Assembly: GCF_009749385.1 (NCBI RefSeq)
Contig: NZ_WBIN01000004.1
Coordinates: 62,001-126,000 of the forward strand
Direction: 5' to 3'
Source of the DNA: Agromyces allii
Lineage (GTDB): Bacteria > Actinomycetota > Actinomycetes > Actinomycetales > Microbacteriaceae
Length of the DNA stretch: 64,000 nt
The notes below the pieces were generated by a model. The model made no database searches and had not been told where the DNA came from. It saw only the letters and a list, made by a program, of their open reading frames with translations. This document shows positions 19,086 to 28,744 of the stretch, one piece after another. Numbering within the stretch: position 1 is the first letter of the stretch; each line of letters begins with the position of its first letter. The position numbers and the translations under genes were made by a program.

Positions 19086-19439
19086 TCAGGCGAGCGCCTG
19101 TGCGACCCGCCGGACCTCGGCCTTGCGGCCGGCGAGCAACGCGGCGATCGGGCTGACGCCCAGGCTCTCGTCTTCGTTCAGCAGCCACTCCAACGCCTCG
19201 GCGTCGCTGAACCCGCCATCGCCCAGCACCATGATCGTGCCGTGCAGCTCGGGCAGCGGGTGACCGTCGCGGATGAACACCGCCGGAACCTTGAGCACGC
19301 CGTCGACGCGGGCGGCGAGCAGGTGACGGTCGTCGATCAGGCGACGCACCCGACTGGGCGTCGAACCGAAGAGTTCGACGAGGTCGGGCACGGTCAGCCA
19401 TTCGGGCGCGGTCGAATCGGGCGCAGTCGCATCGGTCAC
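19086..19439 (-). CDS. Rv2175c-family DNA-binding protein
   Basis: This 117-residue protein has an N-terminal winged-helix/MerR-like HTH (WLTVPDLVELFGSTPSRVRRLI) and the conserved LLAARVDGVLKVPAVFI. The C-terminal part carries LPELHGTIMVLGDGGFSDAEA, typical of Rv2175c homologues. In M. tuberculosis Rv2175c is phosphorylated by the kinase PknL, which abolishes its DNA binding. The PknL-like kinase lies 1.4 kb away, so the regulatory pair is probably conserved. The start is GTG. Confidence 0.9.
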   Translation of the reverse strand: MTDATAPDSTAPEWLTVPDLVELFGSTPSRVRRLIDDRHLLAARVDGVLKVPAVFIRDGHPLPELHGTIMVLGDGGFSDAEALEWLLNEDESLGVSPIAALLAGRKAEVRRVAQALA

Positions 19440-19445
19440 CCCTCC

Positions 19446-19451
19446 AGCCTA
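19446..19451 (-). promoter_or_regulatory. -10 hexamer of the Rv2175c-like gene
   Basis: On the minus strand TAGGCT is followed by GGAGGG and then the GTG start. The 6-nt spacing fits a leaderless transcript. The intervening GGAGGG is purine-rich but abuts the start codon. Confidence 0.5.
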
Positions 19452-19624
19452 GCCAGCACGCCGTCGCGGAAGGTACCCCGCCGCGAGCACGACGTCGACC
19501 GCGGCATCCGGGCCGTCGGCCGCGACGCGCCACTCCCGGGGACACGCGCGCATGTCGTTGACACGTCTTCCCCGCTGTGGAACGGTGACGCACAGTACCG
19601 ATGGGGGTCGGCCGAGGGGGCAGC

Positions 19625-20755
19625 ATGACGAACGGCGAGACGCCGACCGAGACGTCGGCGCCGACCACCAGGCGCGAGCTGGCACGCGAGCGGCGGCCGC
19701 GCGGCATCCGTCGACTCCTGACCCTGCCGATCGCGATCGTCGGAACGCTCGCGGTGACGCTGGGCATCGTGCAGCCCGCCGAAGCGGCTCCGCAGACCGC
19801 GAAACGGCTCGCCAAGGCCAAGGCGACGAACTCCGAGACCCGCCGCCCGGCGGCCGTCGCGACATCCGCCCCGCCCGCCGAGGTCGTCGTCGCCGCCGGC
19901 GACACGGTGAGCGGCATCGCCGAGCGGTACGGCCTCGCGACCGCGGAGGTGCTCGCTGCGAACGGTCTCGGCTGGTCGAGCCTGATCTTCCCGGGGCAAC
20001 GCCTGGCGCTGCCCGGCGGCGCTGTACCGGTCTCGCCCCCGCCGACGGCGGCCGTCGACATCCGTCGGCACACCGTCGTCGCGGGCGACACGGTCAGCGG
20101 CATCGCCGAGCGCTACGGCCTGCGCGCGAGCGACGTGTTGAGCGCCAACGGCCTGAGCGCATCGAGCCTGATCTTCCCGGGCGAGTCGATCGTGCTGCCC
20201 GGCTCGGGCGGTGGGGCGGATGCCGCGGCGCAACCGGAGGCCCCGGCGCCCGCTCCCGAGCCGGCGCCCGCCGAACCCGTCGCCGCCGAACCCGTCGCGC
20301 AGTCGGAGCCCGCGGTGCCCGCCGCCCCCGAACCGGACCGCCCCGCGACCCTCACCGACGAGATGCGCGCGAACGCGCAGCTCGTCATCGACGTCGGCCG
20401 TTCGATCGGCGTGCCCGATGCCGGCATCGTGGTCGCGCTCGTGGCCGCCGCGCAGGAGTCCGGCCTGCGCGACCTCGACCTCGGCGACCGCGATTCGCTC
20501 GGGCTCTTCCAGCAGCGACCGAGTCAGGGCTGGGGAACGGTGGAGGAGGTCTCCGACCCCGCGCACGCGGCGCGGTCGTTCTACGGCGGACCCGACGGGC
20601 CCAACGTCGGACGCGCACCCGGACTGCTCGACCTCGACGACTGGGAGTCGATGCCGGTCGCCGCCGCCGCGCAGGCCGTGCAGCACTCCGCGCACCCCGA
20701 TCACTACGCGAAATGGGAGACGGCCGCGCGGGTCTGGATCGCCGAGCTCGGCTGA
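19625..20755 (+). CDS. LysM-repeat secreted peptidoglycan hydrolase-like protein
   Basis: This 376-residue exported wall protein has a signal anchor at about 27-54 (LLTLPIAIVGTLAVTLGIVQ, then a PAEA site). Two LysM peptidoglycan-binding repeats lie at 87-130 and 149-192, both containing AGDTVSGIAERYGL. A Pro/Glu/Ala linker leads to a C-terminal domain (245-376) with AAAQESGLRDL and SLGLFQQRPSQGWGT. That domain resembles lytic-transglycosylase-like domains, with Glu278 as candidate acid; activity is inferred. The ATG at 19625 follows GAGGGGG. GGATGCCGCG falls within the linker. Confidence 0.85.
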   Translation: MTNGETPTETSAPTTRRELARERRPRGIRRLLTLPIAIVGTLAVTLGIVQPAEAAPQTAKRLAKAKATNSETRRPAAVATSAPPAEVVVAAGDTVSGIAERYGLATAEVLAANGLGWSSLIFPGQRLALPGGAVPVSPPPTAAVDIRRHTVVAGDTVSGIAERYGLRASDVLSANGLSASSLIFPGESIVLPGSGGGADAAAQPEAPAPAPEPAPAEPVAAEPVAQSEPAVPAAPEPDRPATLTDEMRANAQLVIDVGRSIGVPDAGIVVALVAAAQESGLRDLDLGDRDSLGLFQQRPSQGWGTVEEVSDPAHAARSFYGGPDGPNVGRAPGLLDLDDWESMPVAAAAQAVQHSAHPDHYAKWETAARVWIAELG

Positions 20756-20838
20756 GCCGCGACCGCCGATCTCATCACGAAGCGATTCCGATCGTCGCGC
20801 GCCCGGTGTGTAGTCGGGCATCGGCATGAACGCTTTCG

Positions 20839-20844
20839 TACACT
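20839..20844 (+). promoter_or_regulatory. Leaderless-type -10 of the PASTA kinase gene
   Basis: TACACT ends 6 nt before the GTG at 20851. No Shine-Dalgarno is visible, which supports a leaderless mRNA and fixes the start. Confidence 0.6.
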
Positions 20845-20850
20845 TCTCTG

Positions 20851-22800
20851 GTGACCACTGCGCCCGTCGACCCGATGATCGGCCGTCTCATCGACGGCCG
20901 GTACCAGGTGCGCTCCCGCATCGCGCGCGGCGGCATGGCCACGGTGTACCTCGCGACCGACCTGCGCCTCGAGCGCCGTGTCGCGATCAAGATCATGCAC
21001 GGCCACCTCGCCGACGACAATACGTTCAAGACGCGCTTCGTGCAGGAGGCCCGCTCGGCCGCGCGCCTCGCGCACCCGAACGTGGTGAACGTGTTCGACC
21101 AGGGCCAGGACTCCGACATGGCGTACCTCGTCATGGAGTACCTGCCCGGCATCACCCTGCGCGACCTGCTGAAGGACTACAAGCGCCTCACGCCCGAGCA
21201 GACCGTCGACATCCTCGACGCCGTGCTCGCCGGCCTCGCCGCCGCGCACAAGGCCGGCATCGTGCACCGCGACCTGAAGCCCGAGAACGTGCTGCTCGCC
21301 GACGACGGCCGCATCAAGCTCGGCGACTTCGGCCTCGCACGCGCCGCGAGCGCCAACACGGCGACCGGTCAGGCGCTGCTCGGCACCATCGCCTACCTCT
21401 CCCCCGAACTCGTGACCCGCGGCATCGCCGACGCCCGCAGCGACATCTACGCGGTCGGCATCATGGTCTACGAGATGCTCACCGGCGAGCAGCCCTACGT
21501 CGGCGAGGCTCCCATGGCGATCGCCTACCAGCACGCCAACGACCAGGTTCCGATGCCGAGCACGAAGAACCCGTCTGTTCCGGTCCAGCTCGACGAACTC
21601 GTGCTCTGGTCCACCTCGCGCGACCCCGATGCCAGGCCACGCGACGCGAAGGAGATGCTCGACCGGCTCCGGCAGATCGAGCCCGAGATCCGCGGCGGCC
21701 AGCTGCACGCGACCCAGGCGACCGCCGTGTTCACCGGGAGCCTCCTCGGCGCGCCGGTGCCGCTCGGTGCATCGACGGCGGCGACCACCGTGCTCACCGG
21801 AACGGCGCTCGCCCCGACCCCGCTGCCCTCCCCCGCCGAGCCTCGTTCCGACGTCGACGGCGACGGCCCCGACGCGGCGGCTCTCACGACCGCGGCATCG
21901 AAGCGCCGGCGGCGCGGCTACTGGATCCTCGCGCTCGTCCTGGTGCTCACGGGGCTCGCGGCGGGCACCGGATGGTACTTCGGCGCCGGCCCCGGCTCGT
22001 ACGCGACCGTGCCGCAGATCGTGGGCGAGGCCCCCGACGACGCCCGGGCGGCGCTCGTCGACGCAGGTTTCACGGTCACCGACGAGCAGCGTTCCGACCC
22101 CGAGGTCGCCGAGGGCCTCGTCTCCGGGAGCGATCCCGAGCCCGGCGCGCAGGCGCAACGAGGCTCGGAGCTCACGATGTACATCTCGACCGGGCCCGCG
22201 ATCATCGCGGTGCCGCAGGTCGTCGGTGCGCCCGAGGCCGATGCGAGAACGCAGCTGGCCGCGTTCGACGTGAGCGAGAAGGCCGTCGAGCAGTTCTCGG
22301 GCGACGTGCCCGACGGCTCGGTCATCGCGGTGCTCACCGGCGACGGGGAGCCCGTGCCCGACCAGTACGCCGAGCGCGGCAAGCTGAGCCTCGTGGTCTC
22401 GGTGGGTGCCGTGCCACCCGTCGAGGGCGCCCTCGCGACCGACGCAGAGGCCAAGCTGACGCAGGCCGGCCTCACCGTCGAGTACGCCGACCCGGTGTTC
22501 GACAACGAGGTCCCCAAGGATCACGTGAAGACCGCCGACTGGACCGAGGACCCGATGGTGCCCGGCTCGAAGGTCGTGCTCACGGTCTCGAAGGGCCCCG
22601 ACCTGGTGGCCGTGCCCGACGTGGTCGGCATGAACTGGGGCGAGGCCGGCCCGATCCTGCGCGACGCCGGATTCGAGCTCAGCTACAACGCCATCGCCGA
22701 CGTGGTGCCCGGGGCGTTCACGGTCTCGAAGACGAGCCCGGCGACCGGGGAGTCCGCCCTCCGCGGCAGCGAGGTCACCGTCAACTTCGCCGGCTTCTAG
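20851..22800 (+). CDS. pknL: PASTA-domain Ser/Thr protein kinase (PknL-like)
   Basis: This 649-residue membrane kinase senses wall precursors or muropeptides through PASTA repeats. The kinase domain has the glycine loop ARGGMATVYLA, VAIK with Lys47, catalytic HRDLKPEN (139-146) and DFG at 159-161. A juxtamembrane region and one membrane helix (about 357-378) follow. Four extracellular PASTA repeats come next, each with VPxVVG-like starts (for example VAVPDVVGMNWGEA). Neighbours (IdsA-like, Rv2175c-like, DAHP synthase) match pknL of M. tuberculosis rather than pknB. Confidence 0.93.
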   Translation: MTTAPVDPMIGRLIDGRYQVRSRIARGGMATVYLATDLRLERRVAIKIMHGHLADDNTFKTRFVQEARSAARLAHPNVVNVFDQGQDSDMAYLVMEYLPGITLRDLLKDYKRLTPEQTVDILDAVLAGLAAAHKAGIVHRDLKPENVLLADDGRIKLGDFGLARAASANTATGQALLGTIAYLSPELVTRGIADARSDIYAVGIMVYEMLTGEQPYVGEAPMAIAYQHANDQVPMPSTKNPSVPVQLDELVLWSTSRDPDARPRDAKEMLDRLRQIEPEIRGGQLHATQATAVFTGSLLGAPVPLGASTAATTVLTGTALAPTPLPSPAEPRSDVDGDGPDAAALTTAASKRRRRGYWILALVLVLTGLAAGTGWYFGAGPGSYATVPQIVGEAPDDARAALVDAGFTVTDEQRSDPEVAEGLVSGSDPEPGAQAQRGSELTMYISTGPAIIAVPQVVGAPEADARTQLAAFDVSEKAVEQFSGDVPDGSVIAVLTGDGEPVPDQYAERGKLSLVVSVGAVPPVEGALATDAEAKLTQAGLTVEYADPVFDNEVPKDHVKTADWTEDPMVPGSKVVLTVSKGPDLVAVPDVVGMNWGEAGPILRDAGFELSYNAIADVVPGAFTVSKTSPATGESALRGSEVTVNFAGF

Positions 22801-22970
22801 TCGATCCGAGCGCCCGCCCGCCGGAGTCGAGCTCACGGCGGGACGCCGCAACGATGGCACGCGCCGTACGCGGACGCCCTCGTCTGCGACGTCGGGCGAC
22901 GCCGGGCGCCTGCTCGCGCCGACCGCCCGCCCTCCACACCGCGACGCGCGCCCGTCGATGGAACGCGAAA

Positions 22971-23005
22971 GCGCGGCATCCGCTCACCTGGAACGGATGC
23001 CGCGC
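22971..23005 (-). terminator. Terminator hairpin between pknL and aroG
   Basis: GCGCGGCATCCG and CGGATGCCGCGC form a perfect 12-bp stem around an 11-nt loop. On the minus strand the stem is followed by TTTCGCGTT. The two genes converge here, so it may end both transcripts; the T-rich side favours aroG. The stem is built from two inverted copies of the window's recurrent GGATGCCGCG motif. Confidence 0.75.
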
Positions 23006-23016
23006 ACGCGGGTGGA

Positions 23017-24387
23017 TCAGCGGGCCGAGAGCTCCTCGGCCACGAGGAAGGCGAGCTCGAGCGACTGCATGTGGTTCAGGCGCGGGTCGCAGAGCGACTC
23101 GTAGCGGGTCGCCAGGGAGGCCTCGTCGAGGTGCTCCGAGCCGCCGAGGCACTCGGTGACGTCGTCGCCCGTGAGCTCCACGTGGATGCCGCCGGGGAAC
23201 GTGCCCGCCGCGCGGTGCGCCTCGAAGAAGCCCTTGACCTCGTCGACGACGTCGTCGAACCGACGCGTCTTGTAGCCGTTCGGGGTCGTGATGCCGTTGC
23301 CGTGCATCGGGTCGGTGACCCAGAGCGGCGTCGCGTCGCTCGCCTTGACGGCCTCGAGCAGCGGCGGCAGCCCGTCGCGGATCTTCGAGGCGCCCATGCG
23401 GGTGATGAAGGTGAGGCGGCCGGGCTCGCGGTTCGGGTCGAGCTTGTCGATCAGCTCGAGCATCGTCTCGGGAGACGTGGTCGGGCCGAGCTTCACGCCG
23501 ATCGGGTTGCGCACCCGCGACAGGAAGTCGACGTGCGCGCCGTCGAGTTCGCGCGTGCGCTCGCCGATCCAGATGAAGTGCGCCGACGTGTCGTACGGCG
23601 TGCCGGTGCGCGAGTCGATGCGGGTCATCGGGCGCTCGTAGTCCATGAGCAGGCCCTCGTGACCCGTGTAGAACTCGGTGTGCTTCAGCGCCTCGAAGTC
23701 CGCGCCGCAGGCGTCCATGAATCGCACGGCACGATCGATGTCTCGCGCCATGGTCTCGTAGCGCGCGTTCGCCGGGTTCGCGGCGAAGCCCTGGTTCCAC
23801 GAGTGCACCTGCCGCAGGTCGGCGAACCCGCCCTGCGTGAACGCGCGGATCAGGTTCAGCGTCGACGCGGCCATGTGGTAGCCGCGCACGAGCCGGGCCG
23901 GGTCGGCGTTGCGCGACTCGGGCGTGAAGTCGTAGCCGTTCACGATGTCGCCGCGGTAAGCGGGCAGCGTGACGTCGCCGCGGGTCTCGGTGTCGCTCGA
24001 GCGGGGCTTGGCGAACTGCCCCGCCATGCGGCCCATCTTCACGACGGGCATCGAGGCGCCGTACGTGAGCACGACGGCCATCTGCAGCACGGTCTTCACC
24101 CGGTTGCGGATCTGATCGGCCGTGGCGCCAGCGAAGGTCTCGGCGCAGTCGCCGCCCTGCAGCAGGAACGCCTCGCCGCGCGACGCGGCGGCGAGCCGCT
24201 CGCGCAGGTTGTCGACCTCGCCGGCGAAGACGAGCGGCGGCAGCGTGGCCAGCTCGGCGGATGCCGCGGCCGCCGCTGCGGCGTCGGGCCACTGCGGCTG
24301 CTGCTTGATCGGCAGGGTGCGCCAATAGTCGAGGCCGTCGATCACGGAGGGATCTGCATTGACGACGGGCTCGACGAGCTGTACCAC
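23017..24387 (-). CDS. aroG: Class II DAHP synthase
   Basis: This enzyme joins PEP and erythrose 4-phosphate, the first step of the shikimate pathway. The 456-residue protein is a plant/actinobacterial class II enzyme. It contains FLLQGGDCAETFAGATADQI, MPVVKMGRMAGQFAKPRSSD, SYNQGFAANP-like (here SWNQGFAANPANARYE), EGLLMDYERPMTR, WIGERTREL and WVTDPMHGNGITT. Length and motifs are typical. It is followed by a purpose-built hairpin and preceded by plsC, with 82 nt between them. Confidence 0.97.
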   Translation of the reverse strand: MVQLVEPVVNADPSVIDGLDYWRTLPIKQQPQWPDAAAAAAASAELATLPPLVFAGEVDNLRERLAAASRGEAFLLQGGDCAETFAGATADQIRNRVKTVLQMAVVLTYGASMPVVKMGRMAGQFAKPRSSDTETRGDVTLPAYRGDIVNGYDFTPESRNADPARLVRGYHMAASTLNLIRAFTQGGFADLRQVHSWNQGFAANPANARYETMARDIDRAVRFMDACGADFEALKHTEFYTGHEGLLMDYERPMTRIDSRTGTPYDTSAHFIWIGERTRELDGAHVDFLSRVRNPIGVKLGPTTSPETMLELIDKLDPNREPGRLTFITRMGASKIRDGLPPLLEAVKASDATPLWVTDPMHGNGITTPNGYKTRRFDDVVDEVKGFFEAHRAAGTFPGGIHVELTGDDVTECLGGSEHLDEASLATRYESLCDPRLNHMQSLELAFLVAEELSAR

Positions 24388-24469
24388 GGGTATGTCCTGA
24401 GGGGTTTCGGGGCGCGGAGCGCCGATGAAATGACGATCGGCAGCGCGAGCGCGCCACCGCCTTTCGAGC

Positions 24470-25159
24470 CTACCCCGATTGCGCGGCGCGTTGCTCCCGC
24501 ACGGAACTCGCGTAGACGTCGACGTAGTCCTGCCCGCTCAGGGCGCGGAGCGAGTGCACGAGTTCGTCGGTGACCGACCGCAGTACGAAGCGATCGCCCT
24601 CGAGCCCCTCGAAGCGCGTGAAGTCGATCGGCTCGCCGATGATGATGCCGATGCGGCGCACCTTCGGCAGCCGCGTGCCGATGGGCATGACCTTCTCGGT
24701 GTCGATCATCGCGACCGGGACCACGGGCACGCCCGCCTCGAGCACCATGCGCGCAACGCCGGTGCGACCGCGGTAGAGCCGCGCGTCGGGGCTGCGCGTG
24801 CCCTCGGGATAGATGCCGAGGATGCCGCCGCCGCCGAGCACCCGGAGCCCGGTCGCGAGCGAGGCCTCGGAGGCCTTGCCGCCGGAGCGGTCGATCGGCA
24901 GCTGGCCCGCAGCCTGGAAGAACATCTTCGTCGCCCAGCCCTTGAGGCCCTTGCCGGTGAAGTACTCGCTCTTGGCGAGGAACACGACCGGGCGGTCGAC
25001 GATGAGCGGCAGGAAGATCGAGTCGATGAAGGACAGGTGGTTGCTGGCGAGCACGACGGGGCCGTCCTTCGGGACGTTCTCGAGCCCGACGACCCACGGA
25101 CGGAAGATCGCGAGGAGGATCGGTCCGACCACGATGTGCTTCATGATCCAGTAGAACAC
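24470..25159 (-). CDS. plsC: 1-acyl-glycerol-3-phosphate acyltransferase (PlsC)
   Basis: PlsC makes phosphatidic acid from lysophosphatidate. The 229-residue protein has the catalytic HX4D box in LASNHLSFIDSIF, the GLRVLGGGGILGIYPEGTRS substrate-binding motif and a VPVVPVAMI segment. A hydrophobic N-terminus (HIVVGPILLAIF) suggests membrane association. I chose GTG at 25159 because AAGGAG lies 10 nt upstream; ATG at 25144 would remove five residues. It sits 50 nt after the glucokinase gene on the same strand. Confidence 0.93.
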   Translation of the reverse strand: MFYWIMKHIVVGPILLAIFRPWVVGLENVPKDGPVVLASNHLSFIDSIFLPLIVDRPVVFLAKSEYFTGKGLKGWATKMFFQAAGQLPIDRSGGKASEASLATGLRVLGGGGILGIYPEGTRSPDARLYRGRTGVARMVLEAGVPVVPVAMIDTEKVMPIGTRLPKVRRIGIIIGEPIDFTRFEGLEGDRFVLRSVTDELVHSLRALSGQDYVDVYASSVREQRAAQSG

Positions 25160-25209
25160 CGCGCTGTCGCTCCTTCCGTTCGCCCGGTCAACCCTATCGC
25201 CGGAGCGCT

Positions 25210-26163
25210 TCAGGCGTGCTCGGCCGCCCAGACGCGCGCGAGATCGGCGGCGCCGACGACGCCGGCGTCGTTGACGAGCTCGGCGATGACGAAGTCGGGC
25301 TCGGGGTGGTAGCCGCGAGCCGGCAGGTGCTCGAGGTACGCCTCGCGGATCGGGCCGAGCAGGAGCTCGCCCGCTGCCGCCACGCCGCCGCCGAAGACGA
25401 ACCGCTGCGGGTCGAGCACGGCGGAGATCGAGGCGGAGGCCTCGCCGAGCCAGTGTCCGAGCTGACGCAGCGCGGCGATCGCACCGGGATCCTCGGCCTC
25501 GATCATCTTGCCGACGATGCCGCCGTCGAGCGCACCGCTCGTCTCGCGGGCGCGAGCGAGCTGCAGGCCGATGCCACCGGCATCCGCGATCTCGTTGGCC
25601 ATGCGGAGCAGGGCGCGGCCGGAGCCGTACATCTCGATGCAGCCGCGCTGGCCGCAGCCGCACGGGAGCCCGCCGGGCACGACCCGGAGGTGCCCGAGCT
25701 CGGCGCCGGCGCCGAACCCGCCGCGGAACAGCCGGTCGCCCGCGACGATCGCCCCGCCGACGCCCGTGCCGATCGTGAGCATGACCATGTCGCTGACCAT
25801 GCGGCCTGCGCCGAAGCGGAACTCGGCCCAGCCGGCGGCGTTCGCGTCGTTGTCGACGACCACCGTCGCACCGACGCGGGCCTCGAGCTTCGCCCGGAAC
25901 GGCTCGTTGCGCCAGTCGATGTTCGGCGCGTAGTAGACGGTCGACTGGGCTGCGTCGATGAAGCCGGCCGCGGCGACGCCGACGACCACGTCGTCGGCCG
26001 CACCGTCGGAGAGCGTGCGGATCATCTCGACGACCGCGTCTTCGAGGAGCTGCGAATCGCCCGCCGGAGTCGGAACGCGTTCGCTGCGGACGATGCCCCC
26101 GGCTTCGTCGACGACCGCTCCTGCGATCTTGGTTCCGCCGATGTCGATGCCGATCGCGTGCAC
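25210..26163 (-). CDS. glk: ROK-family glucokinase
   Basis: This enzyme phosphorylates glucose with ATP, or polyphosphate in some actinobacterial homologues. The 317-residue protein begins with the ATP-binding IGIDIGGTKIAGAVVDE. It has VDNDANAAGWAEFRFGAG, the catalytic-site ELGHLRVVPGG and the ROK zinc motif CGCGQRGCIEMYGSG. The GTG at 26163 places the phosphate-binding loop at residues 3-12; longer starts add an unrelated Arg/Ser-rich tail. It probably shares a transcript with plsC and aroG. Confidence 0.93.
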   Translation of the reverse strand: MHAIGIDIGGTKIAGAVVDEAGGIVRSERVPTPAGDSQLLEDAVVEMIRTLSDGAADDVVVGVAAAGFIDAAQSTVYYAPNIDWRNEPFRAKLEARVGATVVVDNDANAAGWAEFRFGAGRMVSDMVMLTIGTGVGGAIVAGDRLFRGGFGAGAELGHLRVVPGGLPCGCGQRGCIEMYGSGRALLRMANEIADAGGIGLQLARARETSGALDGGIVGKMIEAEDPGAIAALRQLGHWLGEASASISAVLDPQRFVFGGGVAAAGELLLGPIREAYLEHLPARGYHPEPDFVIAELVNDAGVVGAADLARVWAAEHA

Positions 26164-26318
26164 GGTGGATCGCCTTTCCGTTGGGCTGCCGTGGGAGGAG
26201 TTGCGCGCCGCCCGGGAACCGGTCTCCGAGGGCAACCACTAGAGTGTAATGGACCCGGACGCCTCCCCTACAGCGGCCCGGACGCCCCCCGTTCGACCCC
26301 GGTGCCGAAGGAGCTACC

Positions 26319-28154
26319 GTGATTCAGTTCGATACCCCCGCTGTCGTCCCCGCCGATCCCGAAGCGAACACGACCGACCTGCTGGTCCAGCGTGTCGCCG
26401 CGACGCCCGACTCCGTGCTCTTCTCACTGCCGACCGCCGACGGCGGCTGGTCGCCGGTGACCACCCGCGAGTTCTACGACCAGGTCATCGCCCTCGCCAA
26501 GGGCTTCGTCGCCGCCGGCATCCAGCCCGGCGACAAGGTCGGCCTCATGAGCAAGGTGCGCTACGAGTGGACCCTCATCGACTTCGCGATGTGGTTCGCC
26601 GGAGGCATCCTCGTGCCCGTCTACGAGACGAACTCCCCCGCGCAGGTGCGGTGGAGCCTCAGCGACTCCGGTGCGATCGCCGCGATCCTCGAGACCGCCG
26701 ACCACTTCGCCCGCTTCGACGAGGTCCACCCCGACCTCCCCGCGATCCGCAACACGTGGCAGATCGACCTCGGAGATCTCGACAAGCTCGTCGCCGCCGG
26801 TGTCGACGTGCCCGACGAGGAGATCGAACGTCGTCGCAACCTCGCGGTCGGCTCCGACATCGCGACCCTCATCTACACGTCGGGTTCGACCGGCAAGCCC
26901 AAGGGCTGCGTGCTCACGCACTCGAACTTCGTCGAGCTCTCGCGCAACGCGGGCGTCGCGCTCTCCGACGTCCTCGAAGACCCCAACGGCGCATCGACCC
27001 TGCTCTTCATCACGACCGCGCACGTGTTCGCCCGCTTCATCGCGGTGCTGAGCGTGCACGCGGGGGTCCGGGTCGGCCACCAGGCCGACACCAAGCAGCT
27101 CCTGCCCTCGCTCGCGAGCTTCAAGCCGACCTTCCTCCTCGCCGTCCCGCGCGTGTTCGAGAAGGTCTACAACGTCTCGGAGCAGAAGGCCGAAGCCGGC
27201 GGCAAGGGCAAGATCTTCCGCGCCGCTGCCGAGACCGCCGTCGCCTACTCGACCGCGAAGGAGGCCGGCGACCACATCTCGCTCGGCCTGAAGCTGAAGT
27301 TCAAGCTCTTCGACGCGCTCGTCTACTCCAAGCTCCGCGAGGCGATGGGCGGCAACGTCAAGTACGCCGTCTCGGGCTCGGCACCGCTCGGACCCCGCCT
27401 CGGCCACTTCTACCACTCGCTCGGCATCACGATCCTCGAGGGCTACGGCCTCACCGAGAGCACCGCGCCCGCGACGGTGAACCTCACGACGCGTTCGAAG
27501 ATCGGCACCGTCGGTCCCGCGCTGCCCGGCGTCTCGGTGCGTCTCGCCGACGACGGCGAGATCCAGATCAAGGGCATCGACATCTTCAAGGAGTACTGGA
27601 ACAACCCCGAGGCGACCGCCGAGGCGTTCGACGGCGAGTGGTTCAAGACGGGTGACCTCGGCTCCTTCGACGACGAGGGCTTCCTCACGATCACGGGCCG
27701 CAAGAAGGAGATCATCGTCACCGCCGGTGGCAAGAACGTCTCCCCCGCGATGCTCGAGGACCCGATCCGCGCGAACCCGCTGGTCGGTCAGGTCGTGGTC
27801 GTGGGCGACCAGAAGCCGTTCATCTCGGCCCTGATCACGCTCGACGCCGAGATGCTGCCCGTGTGGCTGAACAACAACGGCGAAGACGCGGCCATGACGG
27901 TCGAGGAGGCCGCCGTGAACCCGGCGGTCCTCGCCGAGGTGCAGCGTGCGATCGACACGGCGAACGACCACGTGTCGCGCGCCGAGTCGATCCGCAAGTT
28001 CGCGATCCTCCCGGGCGAGCTCACCGAGGCGAGCGGCCACCTCACGCCGAAGCTCAGCATCAAGCGCAACGTGATCCTCCAGGACTTCGCAGACCAGATC
28101 GAGGGCATGTACGCCGGCGCTCCCGCGACCGAGGGGCACTCGATCATCCGCTGA
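26319..28154 (+). CDS. Long-chain fatty acyl-CoA ligase (FadD15-like)
   Basis: This enzyme activates fatty acids through an acyl-AMP intermediate to acyl-CoA. The 611-residue ANL-family protein has the phosphate loop TLIYTSGSTGKPKGCVL (183-199), LEGYGLTESTAPATVNL, WFKTGDLGSFDDEGFLTITG and the terminal lysine region GHLTPKLSIKRNVI. The GTG start has AAGGAG 5 nt upstream. A downstream 20-bp hairpin ends the unit. Its place after the aroG region matches fadD15 in mycobacteria. Confidence 0.93.
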   Translation: MIQFDTPAVVPADPEANTTDLLVQRVAATPDSVLFSLPTADGGWSPVTTREFYDQVIALAKGFVAAGIQPGDKVGLMSKVRYEWTLIDFAMWFAGGILVPVYETNSPAQVRWSLSDSGAIAAILETADHFARFDEVHPDLPAIRNTWQIDLGDLDKLVAAGVDVPDEEIERRRNLAVGSDIATLIYTSGSTGKPKGCVLTHSNFVELSRNAGVALSDVLEDPNGASTLLFITTAHVFARFIAVLSVHAGVRVGHQADTKQLLPSLASFKPTFLLAVPRVFEKVYNVSEQKAEAGGKGKIFRAAAETAVAYSTAKEAGDHISLGLKLKFKLFDALVYSKLREAMGGNVKYAVSGSAPLGPRLGHFYHSLGITILEGYGLTESTAPATVNLTTRSKIGTVGPALPGVSVRLADDGEIQIKGIDIFKEYWNNPEATAEAFDGEWFKTGDLGSFDDEGFLTITGRKKEIIVTAGGKNVSPAMLEDPIRANPLVGQVVVVGDQKPFISALITLDAEMLPVWLNNNGEDAAMTVEEAAVNPAVLAEVQRAIDTANDHVSRAESIRKFAILPGELTEASGHLTPKLSIKRNVILQDFADQIEGMYAGAPATEGHSIIR

Positions 28155-28166
28155 CGATCGAACCGA

Positions 28167-28210
28167 CGACGAAGGGCCTCGCGGATGTCTCCGCGAGGCC
28201 CTTCGTCGTA
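28167..28210 (+). terminator. Strong hairpin after the acyl-CoA ligase gene
   Basis: ACGACGAAGGGCCTCGCGGA (28167-28186) pairs perfectly with 28191-28210 around the loop TGTC. A 20-bp perfect stem 12 nt past the stop, between convergent genes, makes a bidirectional terminator likely. Confidence 0.88.
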
Positions 28211-28240
28211 CCGCCATTCGACGATGTCGAATGCGGCCGG

Positions 28241-28732
28241 TCAGAACCAGTCCGACTCGCGCACGGCGCGCATGGCGGCCCGTCGCTCGTCCTTCTCCAG
28301 ACGGTCGAGGTAGACGAGCCCGTCGAGGTGGTCGCACTCGTGCTGCAGGGCCTGCGCCATGAGGCCGGTGCCCGAGAGCTCGATCTCGTTGCCGTCGAGG
28401 TCGATGCCGCGCACGCGCGCGAACGGGTAGCGCGGCGTCTTCTGCCAGAGCCCGGGCACCGAGAGGCAGCCCTCGTCGATGAGCTCGATCTCGCCGGAGG
28501 TCTCGACGACGACGGGATTGATGATGTAGCCGACCTCGCCGTCGACGTTGTAGCTGAACACCCGGAGGTCGACTCCGATCTGCGGCGCGGCGACCCCGGC
28601 GCGCCCGGGAACCCGGACGCTGTCGAGCAGGTCGGTCACGAGCGAGCGCACGCGATCATCGACCTGTTCGACGGGCGATGACACGGTCTTCAGTACTGGG
28701 TCGCCGAACAGGCGAATGGGTCGTTCCGGCAA
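28241..28732 (-). CDS. def: Peptide deformylase
   Basis: This metalloenzyme removes the formyl group from nascent protein N-termini. The 163-residue protein has all three motifs: GVAAPQIG (46-53), EGCLSVP (87-93) and QHECDHLDG (130-138). They supply the metal-binding Cys and two His and the catalytic Glu. The start is TTG with GGAG 5 nt upstream; no ATG or GTG fits better. It follows the ParA-like gene by 12 nt, so co-transcription is likely. Confidence 0.96.
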   Translation of the reverse strand: MPERPIRLFGDPVLKTVSSPVEQVDDRVRSLVTDLLDSVRVPGRAGVAAPQIGVDLRVFSYNVDGEVGYIINPVVVETSGEIELIDEGCLSVPGLWQKTPRYPFARVRGIDLDGNEIELSGTGLMAQALQHECDHLDGLVYLDRLEKDERRAAMRAVRESDWF

Positions 28733-28744
28733 TGCCGCTCCGTT

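Noticed and set aside
19558..19600. Promoter of the LysM gene at TTGACA (19558-19563).
   Set aside because: The -35 is perfect, but no TANNNT-like -10 lies 16-19 bp downstream, so I do not call it.
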